A stretch of 64,000 bases of DNA from Bdellovibrionota bacterium. GTDB taxonomy: Bacteria; Bdellovibrionota_C; UBA2361; JAFLCA01. Location of the stretch: positions 2,105,933 to 2,169,932 of the forward strand of contig CP129486.1 of NCBI GenBank assembly GCA_030584005.1, given 5' to 3'. This document shows, one piece after another, positions 8,396-17,870 of the stretch. The position numbers were made by a program, and so were the translations under genes. The notes under the pieces are model-generated. The model did not search any database. It was given only the letters and a program-made list of their open reading frames with translations, and was not told the DNA's origin. Numbering within the stretch: the first letter of the stretch is position 1; each line of letters opens with the position of its first letter.

Positions 8396-9655
8396 CTATG
8401 GAGCGGGCGCTGTGCCTTCGGCTGTGCGGATGTACCTTTCACTGGCCTGCTCGAGCTCGACCGGCTCAACTCCAGCAATCAGCGCAACTTTACGAATTAC
8501 CGCCTCGACAAGGGCGTCAGGACAGCTGGCACCAGCCGTAATGAGCACCGTAACCCGCTCGAGTTGCACGGGAAACCAATCCTTCGAGATCTCGACATCA
8601 TGGGTCTCGAGATTCAGGTGCCGTACCTGGGTCAGATCCAATATTTCGTCGGCGTCTTTTACATAAAAGGTGGGCAGTTTGCCTGCGCAGATACGGGCAA
8701 GATGGAATGTATTAGATGAATTATAGCCACCTACCACCAAGGCCAGATCCCCTCCCGAGCGTACCAGCGAGCCCACGGCCTCTTGATTCTCATAGGTCGC
8801 GTAGCAGAGTGTATCGCGCGTATCGGCAAAATGCTCGGTAAGTGCCTCCGCACCATAGGTCTCACGCATTACCGAACGCAGATACTCGGCGATAGCCTGG
8901 GTTTCCGTGGCCAGCATCGTGGTTTGATTTACCACCCCGATCTTTGCGAGATGCCGTGCAGGATCAAAACCATGCGAACACTTGCCGCTAAACTCCTCGA
9001 AAAACTCCTCTCCTGAGGCTTGCTTCGAAATGTATCGAGCAAGCTTCTCGGCCTCCCTCATATCTCTAATGATCACGCTGGGCGCCGAGAGTTCCGCATG
9101 AGAAAAAGTAGCCTTGGTCTCCTCATGGAAGTGCTTACCGTGAATGATCACCGTAAACCCCGCGTTACCCAACTGTGATGCACGCTTCCAGACCTTCTCC
9201 ACGAACGGGCAGGTCGCGTTGTACTGTTGCGGATCGATGCCCCTCTCCCGCAATGTAGCAAAGAGATCCACGGTGGTGCCGAATGCGGGGACAATCACAA
9301 TGTCTTGCGGGGTCAGTTGCTCGAACGGTATCAACTGCTCACCGGAGGTCGAGCGAAGGAACTGCACGCCACGGGCTTGCAGGTCTGAATTCACATGTGG
9401 GTTGTGAATCATCTCGCTCAGCAAGAACACTCTCTTCCCCGGATTCTCCCGTACCGCTCGATATGCGATGTCAATAGCGTTCTCCACGCCGAAGCAGAAT
9501 CCAAGATGCCGGGCGATCTTGAAAGTGATGCGACCGCATGGGATCTCGGTGGGGTTCAGATCCTGTTTCCGTTGATCAAGCGCATTGCGGGTGTGCTTGA
9601 GCGCCGTCACTACTCCTGAGCGATAAAATTGAGGAATGTCAAATTTTCTGGCCAT
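8396..9655 (-). CDS. ispH: 4-hydroxy-3-methylbut-2-enyl diphosphate reductase, long form
   Basis: 419 residues. It catalyses the last step of the MEP pathway, reducing HMBPP to IPP and DMAPP with a [4Fe-4S] cluster. Three cluster cysteines are visible in HLGFCFGVENA, NATCPFVEK and TAGASCPDALV. IHNPHVN and VVGGYNSSNT are also family motifs. Typical proteobacterial IspH is about 310-320 residues. This one has a 45-residue N-terminal extension and internal insertions, like the long form of cyanobacteria and several other phyla. AGGG precedes the ATG by five bases. It lies 24 bp after the O-antigen ligase-like gene, so it is probably cotranscribed. Confidence 0.93.
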   Translation of the reverse strand: MARKFDIPQFYRSGVVTALKHTRNALDQRKQDLNPTEIPCGRITFKIARHLGFCFGVENAIDIAYRAVRENPGKRVFLLSEMIHNPHVNSDLQARGVQFLRSTSGEQLIPFEQLTPQDIVIVPAFGTTVDLFATLRERGIDPQQYNATCPFVEKVWKRASQLGNAGFTVIIHGKHFHEETKATFSHAELSAPSVIIRDMREAEKLARYISKQASGEEFFEEFSGKCSHGFDPARHLAKIGVVNQTTMLATETQAIAEYLRSVMRETYGAEALTEHFADTRDTLCYATYENQEAVGSLVRSGGDLALVVGGYNSSNTFHLARICAGKLPTFYVKDADEILDLTQVRHLNLETHDVEISKDWFPVQLERVTVLITAGASCPDALVEAVIRKVALIAGVEPVELEQASERYIRTAEGTAPAP

Positions 9656-9678
9656 GCTGCCCTGCGGTCGCCCGCACC

Positions 9679-11745
9679 CTACTCGCTGTCTAAATCCGAT
9701 AGGGTAACTTCCCCGCCCTCGAAAGGCAAAGGCGGCCGAGGGCTCTCTGCCTCGCTTGCCACGGGAAGCAAGCGGTACGCAACAAGCGGATACTGCGTGC
9801 GATCTGGTGTACCCCGTCCACGGATGAGGTATCCGTTCGCCTTCAAATCAAGGGTTATCTCGGCACTTTCAGGGACAGGTATCCTTGTTTCGACGACCGC
9901 ACCGCGACGGAGCTGCAATCGATGCAGTTCGCGTCCTTGATACAGCACCTTGAGCTCTGGCGGCTCGCCATACATCTCTTCCCAACGCGGCGAAAATACC
10001 CTCAGGCTGACAAAGTGCCTGCTCCCCTCCGTGTGCACTGGAAAGTTCTGCCGGGCCTCTCTCCCGCACCATCGCGCACGCGGCGCCGGAGCATAGCAAC
10101 CGAAGGTATCACTCACCGCCGCCCGCGGATGCAGCCACAGCCATCCCAAATGCAGTACCACTGCCAGGACGACGCCACTCCAGACCGCCCGCTCACCGCG
10201 GTGTGAGCCCGGCAGCAATGCGACTGCAAGACCCCAAACCGAAAAGCATAAAAGCTGAAGGCTTTGAATATAAAAGACCTCCTGCACATTTCCGTATATA
10301 AGAAATGCTCCGCCAAAGCATGCCAAAGCGAGTCTCAACACCCGCTGATCCTGAGACGCCCCCTGCTCTGTCAAGGCCAAACGAAAGCCCTTCCAGACTA
10401 TGCTGCCGATCAGCGCTACCAGTAAACACAATCCGGCCAGTCCCTTCCCGGAGAAGGTCTGCATGTACACGTTGTGGGCTGACCCATGCAGTGGAAGTGA
10501 GTAGCGCCCAAAAAACGCACCTCCCGGCTCGATGAATTCGCGGCGAAAATGGTAGGCGAAGGACTCACTGCCGTTGCCAAGGAATGGGTTCAGCGTACCT
10601 AGAAGTAATCCCGCCATGAAGAACTCACTGCGGTCGGATGTATTCCCGATGTCTTTGAAACGCTCCCAATAGCGCTCGGCAACCGGCTCATTAACACCGC
10701 GCATAGTGCTGGGCTGGAAGGCTGCAAGCAGCAAGATGCTCAGAACGACGGTTATCGGTAAAGATATAAGAATCTTCACCAGCGAACTCCTAAGCGCCTG
10801 CACGATCCGCTGCTCACCACGCTCAATCTTCCGCGTGATGTAAATCGCCGCCCAAACCACAAGCAGGGTGAGTGGATAGGAAAGCCACCCGCCCCTCTGG
10901 AAGCTCAGAATCAGTACAAACTCTCCGAGCAGCAGCACTGCGAGCACCCCAATCACCCGCAATACAAAGGCGCGTTTCATCACCAACAGCACCAATACGA
11001 ACGGAATCGCTAACGTCACATACTCGGCAAACCACCCAGAGTGGCCGAAGAAACTCTGCATCCGAAACTGCTGTCCGCCTGGATTCACAACCGGATCAAG
11101 CGAGCGATAAGAACGAATCGACCAGATCCCATAATAATCAAGAATCCCCACAGCACAGGTGCTGATCAGACTGAACAGTAACAGGTAACCGTAGCGCAAA
11201 GCCCACTCGGGCCTCCTGCCGACGAGCATGGAGATAATGCGTCCCAGTTCGAACGCCCACAGGGTGAGGAACACCGATAGAAGCGGGTATTGGATGGAGT
11301 TCTCGCTGCTTCGAAGCACGGAGAGCACGAGATAGCTCCAGCCCTCTATGTCTGAATAAAACGGGAGCTTCCCCTGCCAGCTGCGCAGCCAGCGATCAAT
11401 CGGCATTCCTGAAAGGCTTAGAACGCTCACCACCATGTAAGCGCTTCCAAGGGTATATATTGCGCCGCGCTGGGGCTGCCACTCTTTGCTTCGAAGGGCC
11501 AGGCCCATGAGCAGGTGGCAGCTCAAACTACAAATCGCCAGCGCCTGCGGGGTGCCGGCTCGATTACCAAAAAGAGGCAGCACTGCCAGAACGGCTCCCA
11601 CTGCTGCGCGCGGGGATAGTGCGGCGAGCAGCAGCGTAGCGCCGCAGCAGATCATGAACGGTAGCGGCAGCGTCAAGGTGGTCCACAGGACGAGCACGAC
11701 AATCCCGGCAGAGAGATGCGCTAGTGTGGCCAAGAGAGATTGCAT
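9679..11745 (-). CDS. O-antigen ligase / Wzy-like polytopic membrane protein
   Basis: 688 residues with about 12 hydrophobic helices and a large periplasmic loop around SFFGHSGWFAEYVTLAIPF. LSFQRGGWLSYPLTLL and GSAHNVYMQTFSGKGLAGL match the O-antigen ligase/polymerase superfamily pattern (RG.WL; HN.Y...L...G..G). The C-terminal 140 residues, after the last helix, form a soluble beta-rich domain not usual for WaaL. It probably joins or polymerises surface glycans at the outer face of the inner membrane. It follows the LamG-like gene (146 bp gap) and precedes ispH. A second member of the superfamily is at 51.2 kb. Confidence 0.75.
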   Translation of the reverse strand: MQSLLATLAHLSAGIVVLVLWTTLTLPLPFMICCGATLLLAALSPRAAVGAVLAVLPLFGNRAGTPQALAICSLSCHLLMGLALRSKEWQPQRGAIYTLGSAYMVVSVLSLSGMPIDRWLRSWQGKLPFYSDIEGWSYLVLSVLRSSENSIQYPLLSVFLTLWAFELGRIISMLVGRRPEWALRYGYLLLFSLISTCAVGILDYYGIWSIRSYRSLDPVVNPGGQQFRMQSFFGHSGWFAEYVTLAIPFVLVLLVMKRAFVLRVIGVLAVLLLGEFVLILSFQRGGWLSYPLTLLVVWAAIYITRKIERGEQRIVQALRSSLVKILISLPITVVLSILLLAAFQPSTMRGVNEPVAERYWERFKDIGNTSDRSEFFMAGLLLGTLNPFLGNGSESFAYHFRREFIEPGGAFFGRYSLPLHGSAHNVYMQTFSGKGLAGLCLLVALIGSIVWKGFRLALTEQGASQDQRVLRLALACFGGAFLIYGNVQEVFYIQSLQLLCFSVWGLAVALLPGSHRGERAVWSGVVLAVVLHLGWLWLHPRAAVSDTFGCYAPAPRARWCGREARQNFPVHTEGSRHFVSLRVFSPRWEEMYGEPPELKVLYQGRELHRLQLRRGAVVETRIPVPESAEITLDLKANGYLIRGRGTPDRTQYPLVAYRLLPVASEAESPRPPLPFEGGEVTLSDLDSE

Positions 11746-11891
11746 AACGGATCCGCTGCCAAGGGTTCGGCTTCATGCGATAGTGCGATTCTCCTACTTC
11801 GTTGAGCCTGACCGCCTGCTTCAACAAGAGTCGTCTCATGGAGGAAGAGGCGTTCTTGATATGCCTGATAAGATCGCCGAACAACCACCCA

Positions 11892-12737
11892 CTATTCAGT
11901 GCGCTTCGCTTTAATCGTCGATACGGTAAGGGCGCCGCCTGCATCCTTCAGCTCGGCATCAAAAAACCCCCCGCCCGACATCTCTTCGAGGAAGCTTTGC
12001 GGCTCCCTGGCGATTGATCGTATCAATTCTTGAAGGTCATGGTCAGATGCAAATGTACCTGCCCCGAACGCGCCGAAATCCGAACGCAGGAAGCTTCCGC
12101 GATAAGCACCGATAAGCAGAGGCGCCTGCGGGTCTGGCACAACCACCCCAGGCAGCTCGTAACCACCGAGCAATCGAATCTCCGGCTTTGAATCAGCTCC
12201 CCGATAGGTGGCCACATGCAGACCAAGATAGCGGTCCTCGGTGAAGCTCAGCGCGAGGAGGTACCAAACGCGCGGTTCGGCCAGGAACTCGTTAAAGAGG
12301 TACCAGCCCCCGGCTCCTGAAGAATCCTGCCAGTATACTCTCGGGCGAATGCTGTCACCTTCCCCCTCTACCGTAATCTGATAGCCGGTACGGTGCGGCG
12401 CCCCACTGTCAAGTCGGGTCAGCAGCGGCAGGCGATCCCTTGTTCTGGCTTCGCGTCGCGGTTGAATCCATAGCGCCATGAGAAAGCCTTCCCCGCGTCG
12501 AGGAGAAAGCGCGCTCGAAGGCGCAATTTCCAGACTCTGAACATCCTGGGGAATCCTGAGCACCTTTGTGAAAAGCGATTGTTCTTCGCTCTTCGCCCCC
12601 TGATCGAGCGCGGGAAGTTTCCAGTTCGCCTTCAGCACCTGCATGAATACGACCGGCAAAAGAAAGGAGCCGATAAAAAGCGCAATCAACCAGAGCGGCT
12701 GGCCAAATCGGGGCAAGACAGATCCGACGTGCCTCAC
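11892..12737 (-). CDS. Membrane-anchored LamG/concanavalin-like domain protein
   Basis: 281 residues from a GTG at 12737 preceded by repeated TAGG. One N-terminal transmembrane helix (WLIALFIGSFLLPVVFM) anchors a periplasmic domain with a jelly-roll, laminin-G-like pattern (FLMALWIQPRR, WYLFNEFLAEPRVWYLLALSF, LLIGAYRG). Such domains bind glycans or act as scaffold. It sits directly upstream of an O-antigen ligase-like gene on the same strand, so a role in surface polysaccharide handling is plausible but inferred. The family assignment rests on pattern and is tentative. Confidence 0.55.
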   Translation of the reverse strand: MRHVGSVLPRFGQPLWLIALFIGSFLLPVVFMQVLKANWKLPALDQGAKSEEQSLFTKVLRIPQDVQSLEIAPSSALSPRRGEGFLMALWIQPRREARTRDRLPLLTRLDSGAPHRTGYQITVEGEGDSIRPRVYWQDSSGAGGWYLFNEFLAEPRVWYLLALSFTEDRYLGLHVATYRGADSKPEIRLLGGYELPGVVVPDPQAPLLIGAYRGSFLRSDFGAFGAGTFASDHDLQELIRSIAREPQSFLEEMSGGGFFDAELKDAGGALTVSTIKAKRTE

Positions 12738-12796
12738 AGTTACCTACCTAACTACGTGCCGCTCCGATCAGACCGATAGGAAGCGGTGCGTTGCGT

Positions 12797-13375
12797 TTAG
12801 TGACTCTCCGGGCTCTCTGCGGATGGGGCAGCAGCTTCAGACTCGGGCTGCCCTTCCTTCGAGACTTCGGCGGTCTTCTTACTTCTGCGCCCGCGAGCCT
12901 TGCCCCCCTCTTCGCTGACGACGGGAGCTTCTACTTTGAGGACGATCGCAATGGGAATTTGGACCTCAGCATGTAGTTTGACCGAGGCTTCATACTCTCC
13001 AGCGCGACGCAGCGCATCGGCGAGCCGAATTTGCTTACGGTCAAGCTGGAACCCGCGTTGCTGCAAGGCAGTTTCAATGTCCTTGGCTGTAATAGAGCCG
13101 AACGATCGACCCTTCTCACCACTCTTGAGGGTGAACTCAAGGGTAAGACCCTTAAGCTGCTCGGCAAGCTTCTCCGCTTCTGAACGCATCTTCTTGCGTT
13201 TGGCCATGATGCCCGCCATCTGATGTTTCAGCATGGCGGCATTTCTCGAGAGCGATTCTACGGCGATCCCTCGAGGGATCAGAAAGTTGCGCGCATAACC
13301 GGCGCGCACACTCACCGTGTCTCCGATATAACCCAAAGAGGGATAGTTTTCCTTTAGTATTACCTGCACGTTCAT
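12797..13375 (-). CDS. rplI: 50S ribosomal protein L9
   Basis: 192 residues starting MNVQVILKENYPSLGYIGD. I use the ATG at 13375 because GAAGGG lies just upstream; a longer frame exists to 13414. The N-terminal domain contains VRAGYARNFLIPRGIA, the L9 signature that binds 23S rRNA. It is followed by the long connecting helix and the C-terminal domain (GSITAKDIETALQQRGFQLDRKQI). An extra 45-residue tail of Ala, Glu, Ser and Lys goes beyond normal L9 (about 148 residues). It lies 62 bp after rpsF. Confidence 0.95.
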   Translation of the reverse strand: MNVQVILKENYPSLGYIGDTVSVRAGYARNFLIPRGIAVESLSRNAAMLKHQMAGIMAKRKKMRSEAEKLAEQLKGLTLEFTLKSGEKGRSFGSITAKDIETALQQRGFQLDRKQIRLADALRRAGEYEASVKLHAEVQIPIAIVLKVEAPVVSEEGGKARGRRSKKTAEVSKEGQPESEAAAPSAESPESH

Positions 13376-13437
13376 AGATACCCTTCCATTCTGCGGCGAG
13401 CACTCACTGCCCACATCGCCACTCTGAAAACAAACGC

Positions 13438-13809
13438 TTAATACTCTGCTCCGATGCCCTCGTCACCCTCTTCAAACTCTGAGGACCTACGACGCAAACT
13501 GACCTTCACCTTACGAGACTTCAAACCAGTGCGGAATGTATTGAACTTAATGACTGCGTCCGTGATGGCGTATTGCCGATTGAGCAGATCAACGATGCCA
13601 TGGGCATCGGTCTCGAACTCATACGCTACAAAGAATCCATAGCGCACCTTTGCCACTTCGTATGCAATCTCCTTCTTACCAAGCAGTGAGGTCTTTACTG
13701 AACTCGCACCATTGGCTCGCAGAAATTGCTCAATCTTTTGCGATTCTTCCTTCATATCACCCTCGGTGAGATCGGGGTGAAGCACAATCATAGATTCATA
13801 CTTACGCAT
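13438..13809 (-). CDS. rpsF: 30S ribosomal protein S6
   Basis: 123 residues with MRKYESMIVLHPDLTE at the start, the ferredoxin-like S6 fold and ETDAHGIVDLLNRQY / VIKFNTFR. The C-terminal tail is basic then acidic (RRRSSEFEEGDEG). GAGGAG precedes the ATG. In most bacteria rpsR (S18), the direct binding partner of S6, follows immediately. Here rplI follows and no S18 reading frame is visible in this block. Confidence 0.95.
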   Translation of the reverse strand: MRKYESMIVLHPDLTEGDMKEESQKIEQFLRANGASSVKTSLLGKKEIAYEVAKVRYGFFVAYEFETDAHGIVDLLNRQYAITDAVIKFNTFRTGLKSRKVKVSLRRRSSEFEEGDEGIGAEY

Positions 13810-13908
13810 AGTCGCTCCTCAACAAAAATCTTCCGATCCCCCACGCTATCCGCCGACTGGGGGTTCGCACCCATCCCGCAATATGGATTAAAGCCGCCTT
13901 CTCGATCC

Positions 13909-15240
13909 CTACTTCCAGAGCACTACCAGAGACCACGCCGCTAGGTATCCACTAAGGATAACCGTGTGTGCAAGCGCCGGAGACAGCGCCATCGGCGCGC
14001 ATCCCTGCCGCTGCATCTCTCCTTGGAGTCGTCCCGCGCCACCGAACGAACTCGCTAGAACACAGGCGAGGGACGCCATAAGCGCACCCCACACCACTCC
14101 CGCAAAGGAGCCTGGCGCCATAATAAGGCCGAGCAAAAGCGGCACGATAATAGCAAGAACATCAGGCAATTGCACCTTTTCCAGGTCAGAATTTGTTATC
14201 ACCCCTCCCACTCGTAACTCACTGATATTATTTGTGGCAGTTGAACGCAGCGACGCTCTCAGTTCGGCCCGCCGATGCATGGCCGGGTAGAGCAGCGCGA
14301 ATGCCCCAGCACCAAGCACTCCCCAGATCACCGACATGGACCAGGTGCCGAGGAGGAAATCGATTGAAACTCCAACGGCGACCGTAGCTACCGTCAGCGC
14401 CTCCAGCAAAAGTGACCGCACATCGCCCGCTACCGCAGCACCGAGCAGCCAACTGAGACACCATACGACTACGGCAATCTCTGCATGCAGAAGATAGGAG
14501 GCTCCCAACGTCACTACGGCAATGGCCGCGCCCGTCAATGGATTCGCCCGCGGTGAGCGCTCTAGCACGGCGCTGGCGATTGCCCCCGCGAAACCCAATA
14601 CACATGGCAAGAAATGAGAAAAATAAACTGCGGAGAGAGCCGCATAGGGGACCGACAGCATCGCAAACAACACGACTGCGCCGATCTCGCGCCTCACACG
14701 CACCTCGGAATCTCCGGTGGCACCATCCACAAAAAGTGCGGTCAAAGTGGCAAAAAGGAAGGCAAAGTAAGGAAGTGCCACCAGAGCCTCCCTCGACACC
14801 CCTACCTCCAAACTAATTCGGCTCGCAATCCCCGCCGCCCCGGCCAGAGTAAGTGCCAAAAGCAGCAGAAGGAGATCGGCCGATGAAATCTCGTAATCTC
14901 GATAGGTGAATACCAAAAGCGCAAGCGCAATGCCCAACGGGAATGCGGCCAAGACCTGAATGGTGCCGGCGTGTCCAAAGAAGAAGAGCAGAAGCCCCGC
15001 TCCCAGGGCAATTGCGGATAGATTGGTGAGAGAGCCACGTTGTCGCGCAACGACAAATGCCAGTACCCCTAAGAGCACCGCAACGGCATCACCGAATCCA
15101 AGCCAGCTCCACAACACAAGAGCTACCAAACTGCTCAGAAACGACAGGAGAACCGATGTGTATACGCTAATCTGCAATCGGATCGGATGGCGGAGCAGTC
15201 CGAAAATACCAACCGCAATGAGGCTGAGTGACATCCACAT
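13909..15240 (-). CDS. Polytopic membrane protein of unknown family, in the position of YybS/DUF2232
   Basis: 443 residues, almost entirely hydrophobic, with roughly 12 helices in two halves split by a polar linker (GDSEVRVRREIG; MHRRAELRASLRSTATNN). I take the ATG at 15240 because GAGGGAGGGG lies six bases upstream, in preference to an ATG at 15264 with no ribosome site. In many deltaproteobacteria a DUF2232 membrane protein sits in the rpsF-rpsR-rplI cluster. The position is similar here, but I cannot confirm homology from the sequence. Confidence 0.7.
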   Translation of the reverse strand: MWMSLSLIAVGIFGLLRHPIRLQISVYTSVLLSFLSSLVALVLWSWLGFGDAVAVLLGVLAFVVARQRGSLTNLSAIALGAGLLLFFFGHAGTIQVLAAFPLGIALALLVFTYRDYEISSADLLLLLLALTLAGAAGIASRISLEVGVSREALVALPYFAFLFATLTALFVDGATGDSEVRVRREIGAVVLFAMLSVPYAALSAVYFSHFLPCVLGFAGAIASAVLERSPRANPLTGAAIAVVTLGASYLLHAEIAVVVWCLSWLLGAAVAGDVRSLLLEALTVATVAVGVSIDFLLGTWSMSVIWGVLGAGAFALLYPAMHRRAELRASLRSTATNNISELRVGGVITNSDLEKVQLPDVLAIIVPLLLGLIMAPGSFAGVVWGALMASLACVLASSFGGAGRLQGEMQRQGCAPMALSPALAHTVILSGYLAAWSLVVLWK

Positions 15241-15275
15241 GAATAACCCCTCCCTCATCAGCATCGCACTGAGAG

Positions 15276-15851
15276 TTAGGCGCTGTCACGATGGAACTTA
15301 TTCTGTGCGGCAGTCAGCCCGGACTCAAGTAGCTCATGCAGCGCCTCTCTTGCCCGCTGCAACATAGCATCTTTAATCACCTTTTCATCGGGTGACCACC
15401 GTCCAAGCACCCAGTTCCGCATCTCTGACGCATCCGTTGGCCGGCCGACTCCCAAACGGATGCGGTAAAAGTCACTCCCAAGAGTCTGCACAATCGAGTT
15501 CAGTCCATTGTGCCCGCCCGTTCCGCCGTCGAATTTTATCCGCAAAACACCCATCGGGAGATCGACATCGTCATGCACCACAAGCAGCGACGAGGTGAGG
15601 ATGTTGCGATAATGGAGCAGCTCCCTCAGTGGCTCGCCACTTCGATTCATGTAGGTCAAAGGCTTGGCAAGGACGATCTTAGAGCTACCAGCCATCCAAT
15701 CGGTCACGGCTATGTCAGCCCGCTCCTGCCAGACGCTGGAGGGGGAGAGAGAATCCACGAATTCAAAGCCCACATTGTGCCTGGTGTGGGCGTATTGCGC
15801 TCCGGGATTTCCAAGTCCGGCGCATACGGCAATATGCACTCCAGTAGTCAT
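15276..15851 (-). CDS. pth: Peptidyl-tRNA hydrolase
   Basis: 191 residues. The enzyme recycles tRNA from prematurely released peptidyl-tRNA. AGLGNPGAQYAHTRHNVGFEFVD carries the substrate Asn and the catalytic His. PLTYMNRSGEPL holds the second conserved Asn, VVHDDVDLPMG the catalytic Asp, and GGTGGHNGLNSI the third motif. An ATG 36 bases further upstream (15887) would add a non-family leader. Neither start has a good ribosome site, so the start is uncertain. It lies between rplY and the membrane protein gene in the ribosomal block. Confidence 0.93.
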   Translation of the reverse strand: MTTGVHIAVCAGLGNPGAQYAHTRHNVGFEFVDSLSPSSVWQERADIAVTDWMAGSSKIVLAKPLTYMNRSGEPLRELLHYRNILTSSLLVVHDDVDLPMGVLRIKFDGGTGGHNGLNSIVQTLGSDFYRIRLGVGRPTDASEMRNWVLGRWSPDEKVIKDAMLQRAREALHELLESGLTAAQNKFHRDSA

Positions 15852-15931
15852 GACTAGAATAGTAGACCGAACCGGCCCAAAACGCATGGGGGATTAAGGA
15901 GGCAGCGCGTCCGATGCAACAGAGGAGGACC

Positions 15932-16615
15932 TTACTTCTCTTTCTTCTCAGTCGCTGGCGCAGCAGCAGCACCCTCAGCCGGTGCAGCACCCTCGGCAGC
16001 CGCACCTTCAGCAGGAGCAGCAGCCTCAGCAGCAGGCGCAGCAACTTCCAGCGCCTTGGGCTGCACGACACTGGCAATACTGCGGTCGGAATCCACAAGC
16101 AGCTTTACACCAGCCGGAATCTTCAGATCTCCTGCGTGAATGTTCTCACCCATTTTTAGCGTGGAGATGTCAACTTCGATCATGTCAGGGATATTCTTGG
16201 GAAGACAGGATACCTCAACTTCGTGCATGGCCACGGTGAGAATACCGCCATCGAGCTTCACTCCCGGCGCTTCTCCCACGAACTTCAGACCGACGCTGAC
16301 GGTAATCTCCTCATCATCGCGGATCAGCTGGAAATCAATGTGCAGGAGGCTCCGCTTCACGTAGCTCTCCTGAATCTCCTTCACCACGGCAGCCTTGCCA
16401 TTAAGGGAAGCGTTCGAAGACTTAAGTGTAAATATCTGATTGGGTCGCACGCGCGAGGCAATGTTCGTGAACTCGCGCAGTGAGACTGCGCCATGCATGG
16501 GGCTTTCATGACGGTGATAACACACACAAGGGATCTTCCCCTCGCTTCGAACACGACGGGCTTCTGCACTTCCGGCCGTACTACGCGGCTCCACTGAGAT
16601 CTCAATCTGTTGCAC
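15932..16615 (-). CDS. rplY: 50S ribosomal protein L25 / general stress protein Ctc
   Basis: 227 residues. I place the start at a GTG (16615, giving VQQIEISVEPRS) because AAGGAG lies seven bases upstream. The longer frame to 16702 has no family resemblance before this point. The N-terminal L25 domain binds 5S rRNA. The C-terminal TL5/Ctc domain contains VGEAPGVKLDGGIL and DISTLKMGENIHAGDL. The last 40 residues are an Ala/Glu/Pro repeat (PAEGAAAEGAAPAEG) ending in lysines. It lies upstream of pth and downstream of prs. Confidence 0.93.
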   Translation of the reverse strand: MQQIEISVEPRSTAGSAEARRVRSEGKIPCVCYHRHESPMHGAVSLREFTNIASRVRPNQIFTLKSSNASLNGKAAVVKEIQESYVKRSLLHIDFQLIRDDEEITVSVGLKFVGEAPGVKLDGGILTVAMHEVEVSCLPKNIPDMIEVDISTLKMGENIHAGDLKIPAGVKLLVDSDRSIASVVQPKALEVAAPAAEAAAPAEGAAAEGAAPAEGAAAAPATEKKEK

Positions 16616-16837
16616 GGTGTTACTCCTTAGCCAGTTTGGCGGTCCTGCGGGATCTATATCAGGCGCAGTTCGGTGTCGTCCAAATCCGATGTCGTTCGGC
16701 ACCGAAATCGAGCCCGGCAGATAACCATAATCAGTAACAAAAGTAAAGCGTTGCGCCCCCCATTTGGCCCCGGCCGGTCGCCGCCCTGGCGCACCCCGCC
16801 TACCAGCTGGCCCCGTGATTCAAACCAGCGATGCTTA

Positions 16838-17797
16838 TCAACGAAATAAGCTACTTATGGAGTCCTCGTTGTGGATGCGCCGAATGGCTTCCGCAAACAA
16901 TGAGGCCACACTGAGCACCGTGAGCTTGGATGCATGATGAGCCCGCGGCACTGGAATGGTGTCGGTAGCTACTACTTCGACGAGCGAAGACTTTTCGAGC
17001 AGCTCGATTGCCGACCCGGACAGCACCGGATGGGTACAACACGCCACCACCTGCTTCGCTCCCTCCTTCAGCAAAACATCGGCCGCCTTCACCATCGTGC
17101 CACCAGTATCAATCATGTCATCCATGATAATGCAGGTGCGTCCCTCAACTTCGCCTACGACGTTCATTTCCGCCACTAGATTCGGGCCCGATCGCCGTTT
17201 GTCGATGACGGCAATCGGTGTGTTGTCGAGACGGGTTGCCAAATGCCTCGCCCGCTCGACACCACCCATATCGGGCGACACGACGGTTAAATCATGCTCC
17301 CCATACCGGTTCCGCAGATAGGGCAATACCACGGGCAATGAATTCAGGTTATCCACGGGAGTATTGAAGAATCCGACAATCTGCCCAGCGTGGAGATCCA
17401 TTGACAGGATGCGATTCGCACCCGCGGTAGTCAGGAGATCCGCGACAAGCTTGGCGGTGATGGGCACGCGGGCGCGCAGTTTGCGATCCTGCCGGGCATA
17501 ACCAAAATACGGGATGACCGCTGTGACACGAGACGCCGATGCGCGCTTGAGCGCATCGATCATTATCAAAAGCTCCATCAGATGATCATTGGCTGGGGAA
17601 CTGGTGCTCTGCACTATGAAGACGTCACGCCCACGCACGTTATCGTCTATCTCAACCGAGAGCTCTCCGTCGCTAAACCGGATCACCTCTAACCGACCGA
17701 GCTCGATGCCCAGGGTTTCGCACACCGATGAAGTGAAAGACGGATTTGAACGACCGGAGAATACGAGAATCTGCGCGTGTTGCTCCATACGTCTCAT
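16838..17797 (-). CDS. prs: Ribose-phosphate pyrophosphokinase
   Basis: 319 residues. It makes PRPP from ribose 5-phosphate and ATP for purine, pyrimidine, His and Trp synthesis. Visible motifs are LVFSGRSNPSF, DVFIVQSTSSPANDHLMELL, IPYFGYARQDRK (ATP/regulatory flexible region), MDLHAGQIVGFF and the PRPP-binding loop IIMDDMIDTGGTM. The length is standard. GAGGAG precedes the first ATG, supporting 17797. It is encoded just downstream of tRNA-Gln, with a 222-bp gap before rplY. Confidence 0.96.
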   Translation of the reverse strand: MRRMEQHAQILVFSGRSNPSFTSSVCETLGIELGRLEVIRFSDGELSVEIDDNVRGRDVFIVQSTSSPANDHLMELLIMIDALKRASASRVTAVIPYFGYARQDRKLRARVPITAKLVADLLTTAGANRILSMDLHAGQIVGFFNTPVDNLNSLPVVLPYLRNRYGEHDLTVVSPDMGGVERARHLATRLDNTPIAVIDKRRSGPNLVAEMNVVGEVEGRTCIIMDDMIDTGGTMVKAADVLLKEGAKQVVACCTHPVLSGSAIELLEKSSLVEVVATDTIPVPRAHHASKLTVLSVASLFAEAIRRIHNEDSISSLFR

Positions 17798-17870
17798 TCA
17801 CTCCTCGCAAATACTCGCCCCGATGATCGCGGTACTACACAGGCTGCCACCCTCCTATTGCTGATGGTGA

